NCBI GenBank assembly: GCA_030747485.1
Contig: JASLKP010000016.1
Span: forward strand, 1 to 35,102
Direction: 5' to 3'
DNA length: 35,102 bases
From: Candidatus Thalassarchaeaceae archaeon
GTDB lineage: Archaea > Thermoplasmatota > Poseidoniia > Poseidoniales > Thalassarchaeaceae
How positions within the stretch are numbered: position 1 is the stretch's first letter; the number at the start of each line of letters is the position of its first letter. Below are positions 25,363-33,503 of this stretch, in pieces. Under the pieces are notes generated by a model, which saw only the letters and a list, made by a program, of their open reading frames with translations, was not told the DNA's origin and did no database searches. Position numbers and translations under genes: made by a program.

Positions 25363-26034
25363 ATGATTCAAGTGGATGCCTCATTGGTCGTTGAACCAAG
25401 TGCGGAACATGATGCATCAGTCATTTGGATGCATGGTTTAGGTGCATCTGCCAATGACTTTGTCGATATGCCGCGTTTGATTATGAGGCCAGGTACGCGT
25501 TGGGTATTTCCAAATGCTCCCGTCCGCAAAGTGACTTTGAACAATGGCTGGAGGATGAAGTCGTGGTTCGATATCCGTTTCCTTGGAGGCGATTCAGTTG
25601 CTGAAAATCGGGAATGCCCCAAAGAAGCAGCAGAATCTTCTGAGATCATTGCTCAATTGATTGAAGATGAGCACAACAAAGGAATCCCCTACGAACGCAT
25701 TGTATTGATTGGATTCAGTCAGGGTGGGGCCATGTCGTTGTATACTGGTTGCAGGTATCCTCATCGATTGGCTGGAATGATTAGTTTGTCTTCATATCTA
25801 TTATTTCCAGAGAATCACATGGCCTCAAGTCACTCTCAAAATCGAGACACACCAATCCTAATCTGTCACGGTTCAAGAGATGACATGGTTCCCGTTTCAG
25901 CAGGTGAACGAACTGTGAAATTCTTGGAGGCGAATGGTTGGCCTGTATCCTTCCACACCTATCCAATGTTCCATGAGGTCTGCATGGAAGAAATTCGTTG
26001 TATCGATTCATTCCTTCAAGAAATCCTTGATTAA
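25363..26034 (+). CDS. alpha/beta hydrolase, phospholipase/carboxylesterase family
   Basis: 223 residues from ATG 25363, one base past the etfA stop; the longer open frame from 25096 overlaps etfA and is rejected. The fold markers are: VIWMHGLGASANDF (oxyanion region), the nucleophile Ser in GFSQGGAMS, the acid Asp in HGSRDDMVP and the catalytic His in MFHEVCMEE near the end. This matches the small carboxylesterase/acyl-protein thioesterase family, which cleaves ester or thioester bonds. Its position after etfA may tie it to acyl-CoA metabolism, but the substrate is unknown. The stop overlaps the convergent propeller gene by four bases. Confidence 0.88.
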   Translation: MIQVDASLVVEPSAEHDASVIWMHGLGASANDFVDMPRLIMRPGTRWVFPNAPVRKVTLNNGWRMKSWFDIRFLGGDSVAENRECPKEAAESSEIIAQLIEDEHNKGIPYERIVLIGFSQGGAMSLYTGCRYPHRLAGMISLSSYLLFPENHMASSHSQNRDTPILICHGSRDDMVPVSAGERTVKFLEANGWPVSFHTYPMFHEVCMEEIRCIDSFLQEILD

Positions 26035-27719
26035 TCATCTAGCAAATCAAAGGTCTCATCCCTCGCGCTTCCCGCGACTTGGACAGTCACAGTATCGGTG
26101 GATGATTCTCGCATAGGGTCTGTTATCGTGAGTGTAAATGTGTGATTTCCAAGCGGAAGTTTTACCTTAATTTTCTCAGTTTTTCCGATTAATTTTGAAT
26201 CAGTATCTCTCCATGCCCATTGTTGAATTCCATGGGTGCCCGGGGATGAATTGGACCCATCGAGTAGAATGATTGCTGTCCCATCATCACCTGCACCAAC
26301 CTCTTGGTCCTGTCCTGCATCAGCAGTAGGTGCGATACTTTGGATGAATTCTTCATCGGAAAGATCAGTCAAGATATCGTCACCATCATCCTCAATCATT
26401 GCAATTTGTTCGATTTCATCATCCAACATCGCCATCAAATCGTCATCAATTTCTGGACGTTGCCCTTCACTAAACATTGCTCTTTCTTCATCAGTCAATA
26501 ACGCCGCAACATCATCTCCATCATCAGCATACAATTCATCATCTTCTGCTGCAACGACAGTTTTCACTTCGACTCCATCTTCAAATGGTAACAAATCATC
26601 ATCAATCCCAGCATCATTTGACAAAAGATACGGCGTTGCATCAGGGTTTACAATTAAGATACGATTTTCTCGAGTGTAATCATTTTGATTGTCACCAGAA
26701 ATTGCAATTCGTTCATGGTTTTTTGATACCTGAATATTCTGAACCAAACCACTATGTTCACATCTCCACAATTCCTCACCATCTACTCCGATACGATACA
26801 AATGGAACCAAGATGCGACTAGAACATCTTCTCCGTGTCGCTGAATGTCAGAAATTGAGTATGCATTTCTCCAAATCCGCTCATGAGTTAGATCTTGATT
26901 GATTTTGATGACCTGACCATCGAACAAACCAGCTAGGGCTCCAACACCGTCAGTATACATACACACTGCTCTAGCATCGATTTCTTCAATGAACATTCGA
27001 TTGCCCGATGAATCCCAACTCTCTAGGGCAATCTGAGGAATATTGTCAGCAGTTAGCCCAAGTGCTTCTCTGCAAATGATCAATGTGCCATCGTGGAGAA
27101 ATGTCATCGCACTGATAGTTTCTCCATTTTCTGCATCAGGTGAACGGCTCCATGACAAGTTCCCATTGTTGTCTAGGATGTGAATGGTTCCTTCATCGTC
27201 AGCAACGGCGATAGATGTACCATCTGTTGCCAAACAGAGACGCATTAGTTCTCCAGATGAGAATTGGCCACGTAGAATTCCATTTTCGTTGAGAATATGT
27301 AATTGACGACCCCCATCGATGCAAGCGATGATTGTCCCGTCGTCAGAAATTGCCAAGTGATCACAACCTCCTCCAAGCGAATGTGACCATCGATGTCCAC
27401 CCAGTCGTTCATGCCCATGTAGGTCTGATGAATGGGTTCCAAGGACAATCATACCATCTTTGGCGATTTCAAGATGGCTGACTACATCATCGACCGTGAA
27501 TGAATCTAGAGGCGTTATTTGATTATTTGAGAAATCGATTAATCGAATCACACCATCATCACTAGCCCATGCAATCCAATCTCCCATCGCTGAAATTGCC
27601 ATCGCTCTAGCAATGGTTTCACATTCGATTTGTTCTAGCGGGTCGATGACCATCGGCATGTGACTCAAGCGGCGACTGTCTCGGATAGGACTTGAGACTG
27701 CCGCCATATCGATTTTCAA
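26031..27719 (-). CDS. beta-propeller protein with acidic linker and PKD domain, no export signal
   Basis: 562 residues. Residues about 30-360 are WD40-like blades (AISAMGDWIAWASDDGVIRLID; LAISDDGTIIACIDGG; LATDGTSIAVADDEGTIHILD). Residues about 375-460 are an Asp/Glu-rich, probably unstructured linker. Residues about 465-555 form a PKD-like Ig domain (ADAGQDQEVGAG; LLDGSNSSPG; NHTFTLTITDP). No signal peptide or membrane helix is present, although PKD domains are usually extracellular. It starts with ATGA overlap on the THUMP gene, so the two are translationally coupled. Function unknown. Confidence 0.78.
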   Translation of the reverse strand: MKIDMAAVSSPIRDSRRLSHMPMVIDPLEQIECETIARAMAISAMGDWIAWASDDGVIRLIDFSNNQITPLDSFTVDDVVSHLEIAKDGMIVLGTHSSDLHGHERLGGHRWSHSLGGGCDHLAISDDGTIIACIDGGRQLHILNENGILRGQFSSGELMRLCLATDGTSIAVADDEGTIHILDNNGNLSWSRSPDAENGETISAMTFLHDGTLIICREALGLTADNIPQIALESWDSSGNRMFIEEIDARAVCMYTDGVGALAGLFDGQVIKINQDLTHERIWRNAYSISDIQRHGEDVLVASWFHLYRIGVDGEELWRCEHSGLVQNIQVSKNHERIAISGDNQNDYTRENRILIVNPDATPYLLSNDAGIDDDLLPFEDGVEVKTVVAAEDDELYADDGDDVAALLTDEERAMFSEGQRPEIDDDLMAMLDDEIEQIAMIEDDGDDILTDLSDEEFIQSIAPTADAGQDQEVGAGDDGTAIILLDGSNSSPGTHGIQQWAWRDTDSKLIGKTEKIKVKLPLGNHTFTLTITDPMRESSTDTVTVQVAGSARDETFDLLDD

Positions 27720-28576
27720 TCGAATACTGTAGTTCGTAATGATTCAATGTTATTCTCAGACCAGCCAACTAGAGGTTCAAGATTGACAAGTGGTGTCCGA
27801 ATCTCTTCATTTTTTCCTACAGTTGTAGGTGCATTCTCGATCCTAGAACCGACAATGCCCCATGGTTCTGCAATCCGATTTTTCCCAGGCCCTGTGACCA
27901 GAGATTGAACCTCAGGATGATTGGTCAATATTGGGTCCCACTGTACTAGGGCTTCAACATCTCCAGACAATGCTCGAATTCGACATCCCCTCCTCATCAT
28001 GAGCCAAGCAGATAGGATGTCCAATTCACAATCTAGATGGGCGTGAATCAGTCCCTGAACCCCAGATGGAAGCCCCCCTGGTCCCATCATTCTCTCATCT
28101 AGTAGACGGGCATTTTCTGGGAATAGGGCAATTCTAACTTCCCATTGGGGATTGGATAAATTGACGGTAAGATGTGGCGCTAAATCAAGAATTGCTGCGC
28201 CAGTTGCACCTGCAAAGGTTTGACTTGTCCACTCTCCTTTTTGCCCATGACGTTTGCAACGGACCGCGAATGAAGTTCCTTCATCGAGTTCAGAAATTGA
28301 GTCTAGGGCTACCTTTGCAACCTCTTTTGGATCTGGCTCAATATTCGTATATGGATCGATTGCATATACGCCAAAAGTATGGCGTAATGCATCTTCAATG
28401 TTTTCAGAATCGTCTCCTTCTACGAACATCAATCCTCCATCAATTCGTACGGATGCACTCGCGCCTCTCACTAGACATTGCGCCTTCAGTGTGTTCCGAA
28501 TCACTTGAGTAAAATGCCTGCGAACAGGTTTCGATTTTAGCCATGATTCGCCCATCCGGACGATCCATTCTGCCAC
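27716..28576 (-). CDS. ThiI-like THUMP protein with degenerate, truncated PP-loop domain
   Basis: 286 residues from GTG 28576, with GAGGTG overlapping the purF stop. The N-terminal half follows ThiI: GESWLKSKPVRRHF at the start, a THUMP RNA-binding domain (about 60-160; SFAVRCKRHG, TSQTFAGATGAAI, VNLSNPQWEVRIALF), then GPGGLPSGVQG. In ThiI the next element is the ATP-binding SGGIDSP loop; here residues 181-186 read LDCELD, yet the following AWLMMRRG is retained. Most of the rest of the ATPase domain is missing (ThiI is 390 or more residues). It probably binds tRNA but cannot activate uridine for 4-thiouridine by the ThiI mechanism. Confidence 0.82.
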   Translation of the reverse strand: MAEWIVRMGESWLKSKPVRRHFTQVIRNTLKAQCLVRGASASVRIDGGLMFVEGDDSENIEDALRHTFGVYAIDPYTNIEPDPKEVAKVALDSISELDEGTSFAVRCKRHGQKGEWTSQTFAGATGAAILDLAPHLTVNLSNPQWEVRIALFPENARLLDERMMGPGGLPSGVQGLIHAHLDCELDILSAWLMMRRGCRIRALSGDVEALVQWDPILTNHPEVQSLVTGPGKNRIAEPWGIVGSRIENAPTTVGKNEEIRTPLVNLEPLVGWSENNIESLRTTVFD

Positions 28577-28585
28577 ATTAACACC

Positions 28586-30121
28586 TCAGGGCTCGTTGTG
28601 GATCTCAAGGATCTCGTCGTTCTTCATCCGCTTTTTTTTTGCGGCATCGTTTCTCATGGCTTCCAATGCAGCCAGATATTCTTCATCAATATCTTTGGTA
28701 ACATATTCGCCGTTGAAACAGGATGTATCGAAATCGGTGACCCCGCAAGTTCCTCCTTGACAGGCTTCAATCAAGTCTTCAAGACGTTGGTACATGAGCC
28801 AATCTGCGCCAATGGCTTCTGCGATTTCTTCTGTCGTCTTTCCGTGTGCAATATATTCGGCTGCAGCAGGCATGTCGATGCCGTACACGTTGGGATGAAT
28901 TACGGGTGGTGCTGCACTGACGAAGAACACATTCTTCGCCCCAGCATCACGAGCCATTTGCACAATTTTACGACTGGTATTGCCTCTAACAATGCTGTCA
29001 TCAACCAACAGGACCCTCTTGTCTTCGAATTCGTAAGGGATTGGATTGAGTTTTTTGCGAACCGATTCCTTTCTGATTTCTTGTCCTGGCATAATGAAGG
29101 TTCGACCAACGTAACGATTCTTGACAAAACCTTCACGGAATGGAACATCGAGATCTTTAGCTAGATCCATGGCAGCAATACGTCCACTATCGGGGACTGG
29201 AATCACGACATCGATTCCATGGTCAGGATATTCATTGGAAATTCGCTCTGCCAGTTTACGCCCCATTTTCAATCTAGCACGATGGACACTAATGCCATCC
29301 ATGACTGAATCGGGGCGAGCAAAGTACACGTGTTCAAAGATGCAGGGTGTATACGAGGCCTCCTTGGCGCACTGTTTTTCGAAAATTTCACCACCTGCTG
29401 TGATGAACACTGCTTCTCCTGGGCTGATGTCTTTGACAATTTCAAAGCCGAGCGCGATTAATGCCACTGACTCTGATGCCATGACCCATTCATCGCTACC
29501 ATCTTCTGCAGTTCTACGTCCAAGGATGAGTGGTCGAATCCCCCATGGGTCACGGAATCCAACGACCCCATAGCCGGTAATCATCGAAATAATCGCATAT
29601 CCACCCCGGCAGCGATCATGGACACCAGCTACGGCATGGAAGACATCTTCAACATTGAGATATAGATCATTTTCAATGGATAATTTTCCACGCTTTTGTA
29701 ACTCATGGGCAAAAATATTCATGAGTACTTCTGAATCGCTATTCGTATTGACATGTCGAAGATCTTCAACATATAATTGGTGAGCAAGTTCTGCAGCATT
29801 TGTTAGATTACCATTGTGTGCCAATGAGATACCATAAGGTGAATTTGTGTAAAATGGCTGTGCTTCGGCACATGATGCAGTTCCTGCAGTTGGATAGCGC
29901 ACGTGTCCTACACCCATGTGTCCTGCTAGTCGTTCCATGTGGTGTTGTTGGAATACATCTCGGACAAGTCCATTCGATTTTCGGTGGTACAATTGTTCAC
30001 CTTCACAAGTGACAATTCCCGCAGCATCTTGTCCTCGGTGTTGTAACACTGTGAGTCCATCATAAATGAGCGGTCCAGCGGAATTCTCCATCCCGGTGAC
30101 GATACCGATGATACCACACAT
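28586..30121 (-). CDS. purF: amidophosphoribosyltransferase, E. coli-like type without Fe-S cluster
   Basis: 511 residues from ATG 30121, which puts the catalytic Cys at position 2 (MCGIIGIV) with no propeptide; the longer frame to 30145 is rejected. It has the glutaminase motifs LQHRGQDAAGI and GHVRYPTAG, and the PRPP loop VLLVDDSIVRGNTS. The C terminus (NVYGIDMPAAAEYIAHG; CFNGEYVTKDIDEEYL; MRNDAAKKK; EIHNEP) is very like E. coli PurF and lacks two of the B. subtilis-type Fe-S cysteine positions. It makes 5-phosphoribosylamine, the first step of purine synthesis. Confidence 0.94.
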   Translation of the reverse strand: MCGIIGIVTGMENSAGPLIYDGLTVLQHRGQDAAGIVTCEGEQLYHRKSNGLVRDVFQQHHMERLAGHMGVGHVRYPTAGTASCAEAQPFYTNSPYGISLAHNGNLTNAAELAHQLYVEDLRHVNTNSDSEVLMNIFAHELQKRGKLSIENDLYLNVEDVFHAVAGVHDRCRGGYAIISMITGYGVVGFRDPWGIRPLILGRRTAEDGSDEWVMASESVALIALGFEIVKDISPGEAVFITAGGEIFEKQCAKEASYTPCIFEHVYFARPDSVMDGISVHRARLKMGRKLAERISNEYPDHGIDVVIPVPDSGRIAAMDLAKDLDVPFREGFVKNRYVGRTFIMPGQEIRKESVRKKLNPIPYEFEDKRVLLVDDSIVRGNTSRKIVQMARDAGAKNVFFVSAAPPVIHPNVYGIDMPAAAEYIAHGKTTEEIAEAIGADWLMYQRLEDLIEACQGGTCGVTDFDTSCFNGEYVTKDIDEEYLAALEAMRNDAAKKKRMKNDEILEIHNEP

Positions 30122-30195
30122 CGCCAGACCCGACCATTGCTCCAATCGGGGGGCTTTAGACTTTGACGGCTCCCCACAAGTTGCCCATTCGGCGA

Positions 30196-30381
30196 TTACT
30201 TCTTCTGATACATGGTTCGATTTCGCTTATTCCAGCGATAACCACGCATTCGTGCCGTTTCACCATAACCACATGATGCACAGACATGCTTCTGCTTGTG
30301 ATAGGAATGTTTTCCACAACGCCTACAGCGAATGTGTGTGGATTTCTGACGCTTGCCCATACTTGGGGTACCCTTACTCAT
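30196..30381 (-). CDS. rpl37e: ribosomal protein eL37
   Basis: 61 residues, normal for archaeal eL37. The start [11 protein letters not shown], the first zinc pair CRRC, then [16 protein letters not shown] with the second pair, and a basic tail are all diagnostic. It is a 50S subunit zinc-ribbon protein. ATG 30381 has GAGGTGA a few bases upstream and a TATA-like box at 30416-30422. All four zinc cysteines are kept, unlike eL42 in the same window. purF follows after 74 bases. Confidence 0.95.
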   Translation of the reverse strand: MSKGTPSMGKRQKSTHIRCRRCGKHSYHKQKHVCASCGYGETARMRGYRWNKRNRTMYQKK

Positions 30382-30415
30382 GAACTCACCTCAGCGGCTC
30401 GGCGACCGACCATCC

Positions 30416-30422
30416 GTATATC
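30416..30422 (-). promoter_or_regulatory. possible TATA box for eL37
   Basis: GATATAC on the complement, about 37 bases before the eL37 ATG, leaving a leader of roughly 10-15 bases that includes GAGGTGA. Confidence 0.4.
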
Positions 30423-30433
30423 AGGGTTCCCAC

Positions 30434-30448
30434 ACGCCCTAAGGGCGT
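30434..30448 (-). terminator. perfect short hairpin after the membrane-protein gene
   Basis: ACGCCCT-A-AGGGCGT, a perfect inverted repeat, begins eight bases after the stop at 30456 and lies upstream of the eL37 TATA-like box. Its place suggests a 3'-end or termination element, though no U-run follows. Confidence 0.4.
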
Positions 30449-30455
30449 TAGGTTT

Positions 30456-30962
30456 CTAATCCTCGACTTTGTCACTATTCAGCAGCGCAACATCCCCACC
30501 TGTGGATTCCATCTCCAGTAATGGGTCAGGTGCATGTTCGCGTCCTGTAACAAGTGCCAATAGTAATCCTAGGACCAAACCGATCGCAGCCACTGTCGCA
30601 GTCATCCCATTGAGAATCATCCCTCCCTCTGTTCTCATCGCATCTAAGGCATCAATCGTTGATTGCCCATCAGCTTGGATGATTGAAGATGTGATTGCCA
30701 AACCAATGGTGGAAAGTAAGGTCAAGCCAATGACTTGTTCTTGCCATCGCATATGTCGATGCAATGCAGCAAGACTGACCAATAGCAATCCAATACTTGT
30801 CATTGTAAAGGCCAGTGTCAACCCGACTAGGAAATTGTCCAAGGCATCTGAAATATTCGTCCCTCCCGACAATTGCCATGCAATGAGGTCCATTCCGATG
30901 ATAATCAGAAGTAGTAGCATGGCGATGAGTCGCCACCAGGGCCCTCGATCTTCGGCAGCCAT
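30456..30962 (-). CDS. four-helix membrane protein of unknown function
   Basis: 168 residues with about four hydrophobic helices (LIAMLLLLIIIGMDLIAW; a second at about 40-65; VIGLTLLSTIGLAITSSII; AIGLVLGLLLALV) and an acidic C-terminal tail. No family recognised. The ATG shares its A with the stop codon of the preceding membrane-protein gene (TAATG), so the two are coupled and may form a complex. Confidence 0.65.
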   Translation of the reverse strand: MAAEDRGPWWRLIAMLLLLIIIGMDLIAWQLSGGTNISDALDNFLVGLTLAFTMTSIGLLLVSLAALHRHMRWQEQVIGLTLLSTIGLAITSSIIQADGQSTIDALDAMRTEGGMILNGMTATVAAIGLVLGLLLALVTGREHAPDPLLEMESTGGDVALLNSDKVED

Positions 30963-31780
30963 TATTCTGCCTCCCCGATGCCTAGATTTTCTTTCAGAAC
31001 AGAACTAACTCTGGCTTTTTCAGCCTCACTTAATGGGGCAACAACATCTGGATCTGGTGCCCTTCTCTCAGCGATATAGACCAAGCCAATGAATGACATT
31101 ATGGCCAATATCATTCCAATAATTCCACCCCATATTACTGTGATTTTCTCCCAATAAATTTCCAACCATCCATCTGAATCAAGATTGGATGATCCATGTT
31201 GTAGAATGTTGACGAACAAAGCACCAGATGCAATCGCAAGAAGAGATAGGGTTATTGCTTCTCGATGTCTTTCATCTCCCATCAATACACAGAAGGCTCC
31301 ACCCATGGTTGACATCATGATGATTGCAATGAGGAAGATCAGAACCCATGCTCCCCAAATGGCCTCTCCAATCCCATGGGTCCATGCATCGGGAGGGTCA
31401 GTGGTCAACATCCATGCAATCCAAAGCAATCCTCCGATGGTAATCAGAAATCCAAATGGACGCAAACCTCGAGGCAGTGGGCCGACGGGTGACGGTCCAG
31501 AAAATGTAGCAATGAGGGTACCTGTGGCCATCATGCCAACTGGAATCATCATGTTTAGAAGGACAGCTAATAATGCAATTTCAGCACCATCTCCTCCCTT
31601 TGTTTCAATACTCCACCACCCGAGTATGATTATTGCACCTAGGAATGTGACGAGGCTCATTTTTCGCCTCATATCCTCTTTCTCAGTCAACCAAAATCCC
31701 AGGGAAATACAAATCATTGCCAATGGCAACCAAAAACCAAACCACGGATTGGATAACGTAAGGCTGGCCGCGTCTGCCAT
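30962..31780 (-). CDS. multi-helix membrane protein of unknown function
   Basis: 272 residues from ATG 31780; ATG 31807 and GTG 31816 in the same frame are alternatives, none with a strong ribosome site (AAGG precedes 31780). About seven hydrophobic helices run from FGFWLPLAMICISLGFWL to GGIIGMILAIMSFIGLVYI, with a soluble C terminus (PLSEAEKARVSSVLKENL). The pair with the downstream four-helix protein resembles a two-component membrane system such as the CcmC/CcsA-like or NrfD-like pairs in outline only; no haem-binding His/Trp motif is evident, so the function is open. Confidence 0.62.
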   Translation of the reverse strand: MADAASLTLSNPWFGFWLPLAMICISLGFWLTEKEDMRRKMSLVTFLGAIIILGWWSIETKGGDGAEIALLAVLLNMMIPVGMMATGTLIATFSGPSPVGPLPRGLRPFGFLITIGGLLWIAWMLTTDPPDAWTHGIGEAIWGAWVLIFLIAIIMMSTMGGAFCVLMGDERHREAITLSLLAIASGALFVNILQHGSSNLDSDGWLEIYWEKITVIWGGIIGMILAIMSFIGLVYIAERRAPDPDVVAPLSEAEKARVSSVLKENLGIGEAE

Positions 31781-31869
31781 TGTGCCTTGGAACACTCTCA
31801 GGTTCATCAGGTTCACGGTGTAATGAGGTCGCAGTCAATCGTTTTCAATGCTCATCGTGCGCGACACCC

Positions 31870-31878
31870 TCATATAGA
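31870..31878 (+). promoter_or_regulatory. possible TATA box for the eL42 operon
   Basis: TCATATAGA lies about 25-30 bases before 31900. A start there would put the small hairpin at 31899-31911 at the 5' end of the message. Confidence 0.4.
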
Positions 31879-31898
31879 GGTCGATGGTCGCAGGCTCG

Positions 31899-31911
31899 CA
31901 CCCATAGGGTG
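31899..31911 (+). promoter_or_regulatory. short hairpin overlapping the eL42 ribosome-binding region
   Basis: CACCC-ATA-GGGTG, 5-bp stem with a 3-base loop. The 3' arm runs into GGTGAGGAG, the Shine-Dalgarno region of the eL42 ATG at 31925. It has the same design as the etfB hairpin but is shorter. Confidence 0.45.
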
Positions 31912-31924
31912 AGGAGTGTCAAAC

Positions 31925-32206
31925 ATGGTCAAGATGCCACGACAAGTCAAGCGCTACAGTCCATCTGCTGGCAAGCATACACTCCATACGGTTGAACGTG
32001 TCAAGAAGCGTCGACCAAGTGAATTGAAGTGGGGTCAGCGAAGATTCCGCAGAGTCACTGCTGGTTATCGTGGTTTCCCACGTCCTAAACCATCTGGCGA
32101 AAAGCCAACCAAGCGAGTTAACATTCTCTATCGTTGTACTGAAACAGGTAAGGCGCATACGCCACCATGTCAGCGAGCAAGAAAGTTCGAACTTGTCGAC
32201 AAGTGA
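31925..32206 (+). CDS. rpl44e: ribosomal protein eL42 (L44e), zinc motif largely lost
   Basis: 93 residues from ATG 31925, with GGGTGAGGAG upstream; a GTG at 31916 is an alternative. The body is clear eL42: MPRQVKRYSP, ELKWGQRRFRRVTAGY, GFPRPKPSGEKPTKRV and KAHTPPCQRARKFELV. Usual archaeal members have Cys-x2-Cys early and again late, binding zinc. Here the first pair is Ser12 and Ala15, and in the second only Cys71 remains while the other is Thr74. eL42 lies at the tRNA exit site of the 50S subunit. It heads an operon with eS27 and aIF2-alpha. Confidence 0.93.
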   Translation: MVKMPRQVKRYSPSAGKHTLHTVERVKKRRPSELKWGQRRFRRVTAGYRGFPRPKPSGEKPTKRVNILYRCTETGKAHTPPCQRARKFELVDK

Positions 32207-32221
32207 TGAGAGGTGAATCAA

Positions 32222-32398
32222 ATGACTGAAGAAAGCAAGTTCTCTCGTGTACACTGCCGTGATTGTGGCAATGAACAAATTATTTTCAATCGTGCAAACA
32301 TGGTCGTGAACTGTGATGTGTGCGGTGCGACTTTAGCACGCCCAGGTGGCGGCAAGGCGCAATTGACTGGTGCAACCGTTGCTGAGGAGCTCCACTGA
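32222..32398 (+). CDS. rps27e: ribosomal protein eS27
   Basis: 58 residues from ATG 32222; GAGGTGA (32209-32215) is six bases upstream, preferring this to the GTG at 32213. It has the zinc ribbon CRDC ... CDVC and [15 protein letters not shown], ending with a Pro-Gly-Gly-Gly-Lys motif near [11 protein letters not shown], typical of archaeal eS27. It is a 30S subunit protein. All four cysteines are intact. aIF2-alpha starts 16 bases later. Confidence 0.95.
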   Translation: MTEESKFSRVHCRDCGNEQIIFNRANMVVNCDVCGATLARPGGGKAQLTGATVAEELH

Positions 32399-32414
32399 TG
32401 AGGGGGCTTCCATC

Positions 32415-33212
32415 ATGTCAGACGAAGTTGTTGACGACGGTCCTTGGCCTGAAATGGGCGAGATGCTAGTTTGTACCATAAGTTCAGTCAAGCAGAATGG
32501 CGTGTACGTCGATCTTGATGGCTATCCAGGTAAAGAGGGATTCATCTTCATCGGCGAAGTCGCATCTGGATGGGTCAAGAACATTCGAAGTCACGTTCGT
32601 GAAGGTCAGCGAGTTGTTGCCAAGGCTCTGAAAGTACGTCGAGATCGACAAAGCATTGAACTATCCATCAAGATGGTTAGTGAAGAAAGACGTCGAGATG
32701 CATTACAACGTTGGAAGAACGAACAGCGAGCCAATCAACTTCTCCGAATTGTGGGTGAGCGTTCAAATTGGGACGATGAGAAACTCAAAGCGACAAGTGA
32801 AGAACTGATTGAGACATTCGGAACTCTATATTCCTCCTTTGAAGAATCTGCAATAGACAACGAAGCACTTGCCAATGAGGGCATTGAAGGCGATTGGACA
32901 ACATTATTCATCGAAACAGCCATTGAAAACATCATTCCAGATTCAGTGGTGATTCGAGCGGTTGCTGAGATTGAAATTCATGCTGCTGTGGGTATTGAAG
33001 CGATCCGAAGTACACTTACTGAGGTCGAGAAATGTTCCTCAAAGAGTGATGAAGTCGAGATTTGTTGCTACTATGATGGTGCACCTGAATATCGTATTGA
33101 ACTTACAGCACCAGATTGGGATATTGCAGAAAAGAACTGGGAAAAAGTCGAATCAACCATTTCGGGCAATATTACTGACGATGTTGGAACCGCTGTCATC
33201 ATTCGTGAATGA
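32415..33212 (+). CDS. translation initiation factor aIF2, alpha subunit
   Basis: 265 residues from ATG 32415, the first start after the eS27 stop, with GAGGGGG upstream. An S1-type OB domain opens it (PEMGEMLVCTISSVKQNGVYVDLDGYPGKEGFI), followed by WVKNIRSHVREGQRVVAKALKV, a helical middle domain, and a C-terminal alpha-beta domain that contacts the gamma subunit. With beta and gamma subunits it delivers initiator Met-tRNA. The eL42-eS27-aIF2alpha-Nop10-PAC2 order is a conserved archaeal gene string. Confidence 0.94.
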   Translation: MSDEVVDDGPWPEMGEMLVCTISSVKQNGVYVDLDGYPGKEGFIFIGEVASGWVKNIRSHVREGQRVVAKALKVRRDRQSIELSIKMVSEERRRDALQRWKNEQRANQLLRIVGERSNWDDEKLKATSEELIETFGTLYSSFEESAIDNEALANEGIEGDWTTLFIETAIENIIPDSVVIRAVAEIEIHAAVGIEAIRSTLTEVEKCSSKSDEVEICCYYDGAPEYRIELTAPDWDIAEKNWEKVESTISGNITDDVGTAVIIRE

Positions 33213-33287
33213 TATCAATCTCTCTACCACTTTTGGAGAGTGAGGTTCAAGGGCCCATTTCGGGGGCTGCTCAAATTGGAGATGGCT

Positions 33288-33503
33288 ATGGTACGTACAA
33301 TCTTACAGAAGTGTACTGCTTGTGGCGCGTATGGACTGGCTGAAATTTGCAAAGAATGTGGCAGCCAAGCGCAAGCTGCCGGCCCAATGCGATTCTCTCC
33401 AGAAGACAAGCGCGCACACTTGCGTCGAAAGATGAAAAATGTGGAATCCAAGGAGTGGGCTGAATCATTACCATCACCAGATGATGGAGGCGAAGAGGAA
33501 TGA
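33288..33503 (+). CDS. nop10: H/ACA RNP protein Nop10
   Basis: 71 residues from ATG 33288; GGAG (33278-33281) lies six bases upstream, which prefers it to ATG 33282. The N-terminal zinc ribbon KCTACGAYGLAEICKECG and the MRFSPEDKRAHLRRK segment are diagnostic. Nop10 holds Cbf5 and guide RNA in the pseudouridylation complex. The acidic C terminus (DDGGEEE) is longer than usual. The stop overlaps the PAC2 start (ATGA). Confidence 0.93.
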   Translation: MVRTILQKCTACGAYGLAEICKECGSQAQAAGPMRFSPEDKRAHLRRKMKNVESKEWAESLPSPDDGGEEE

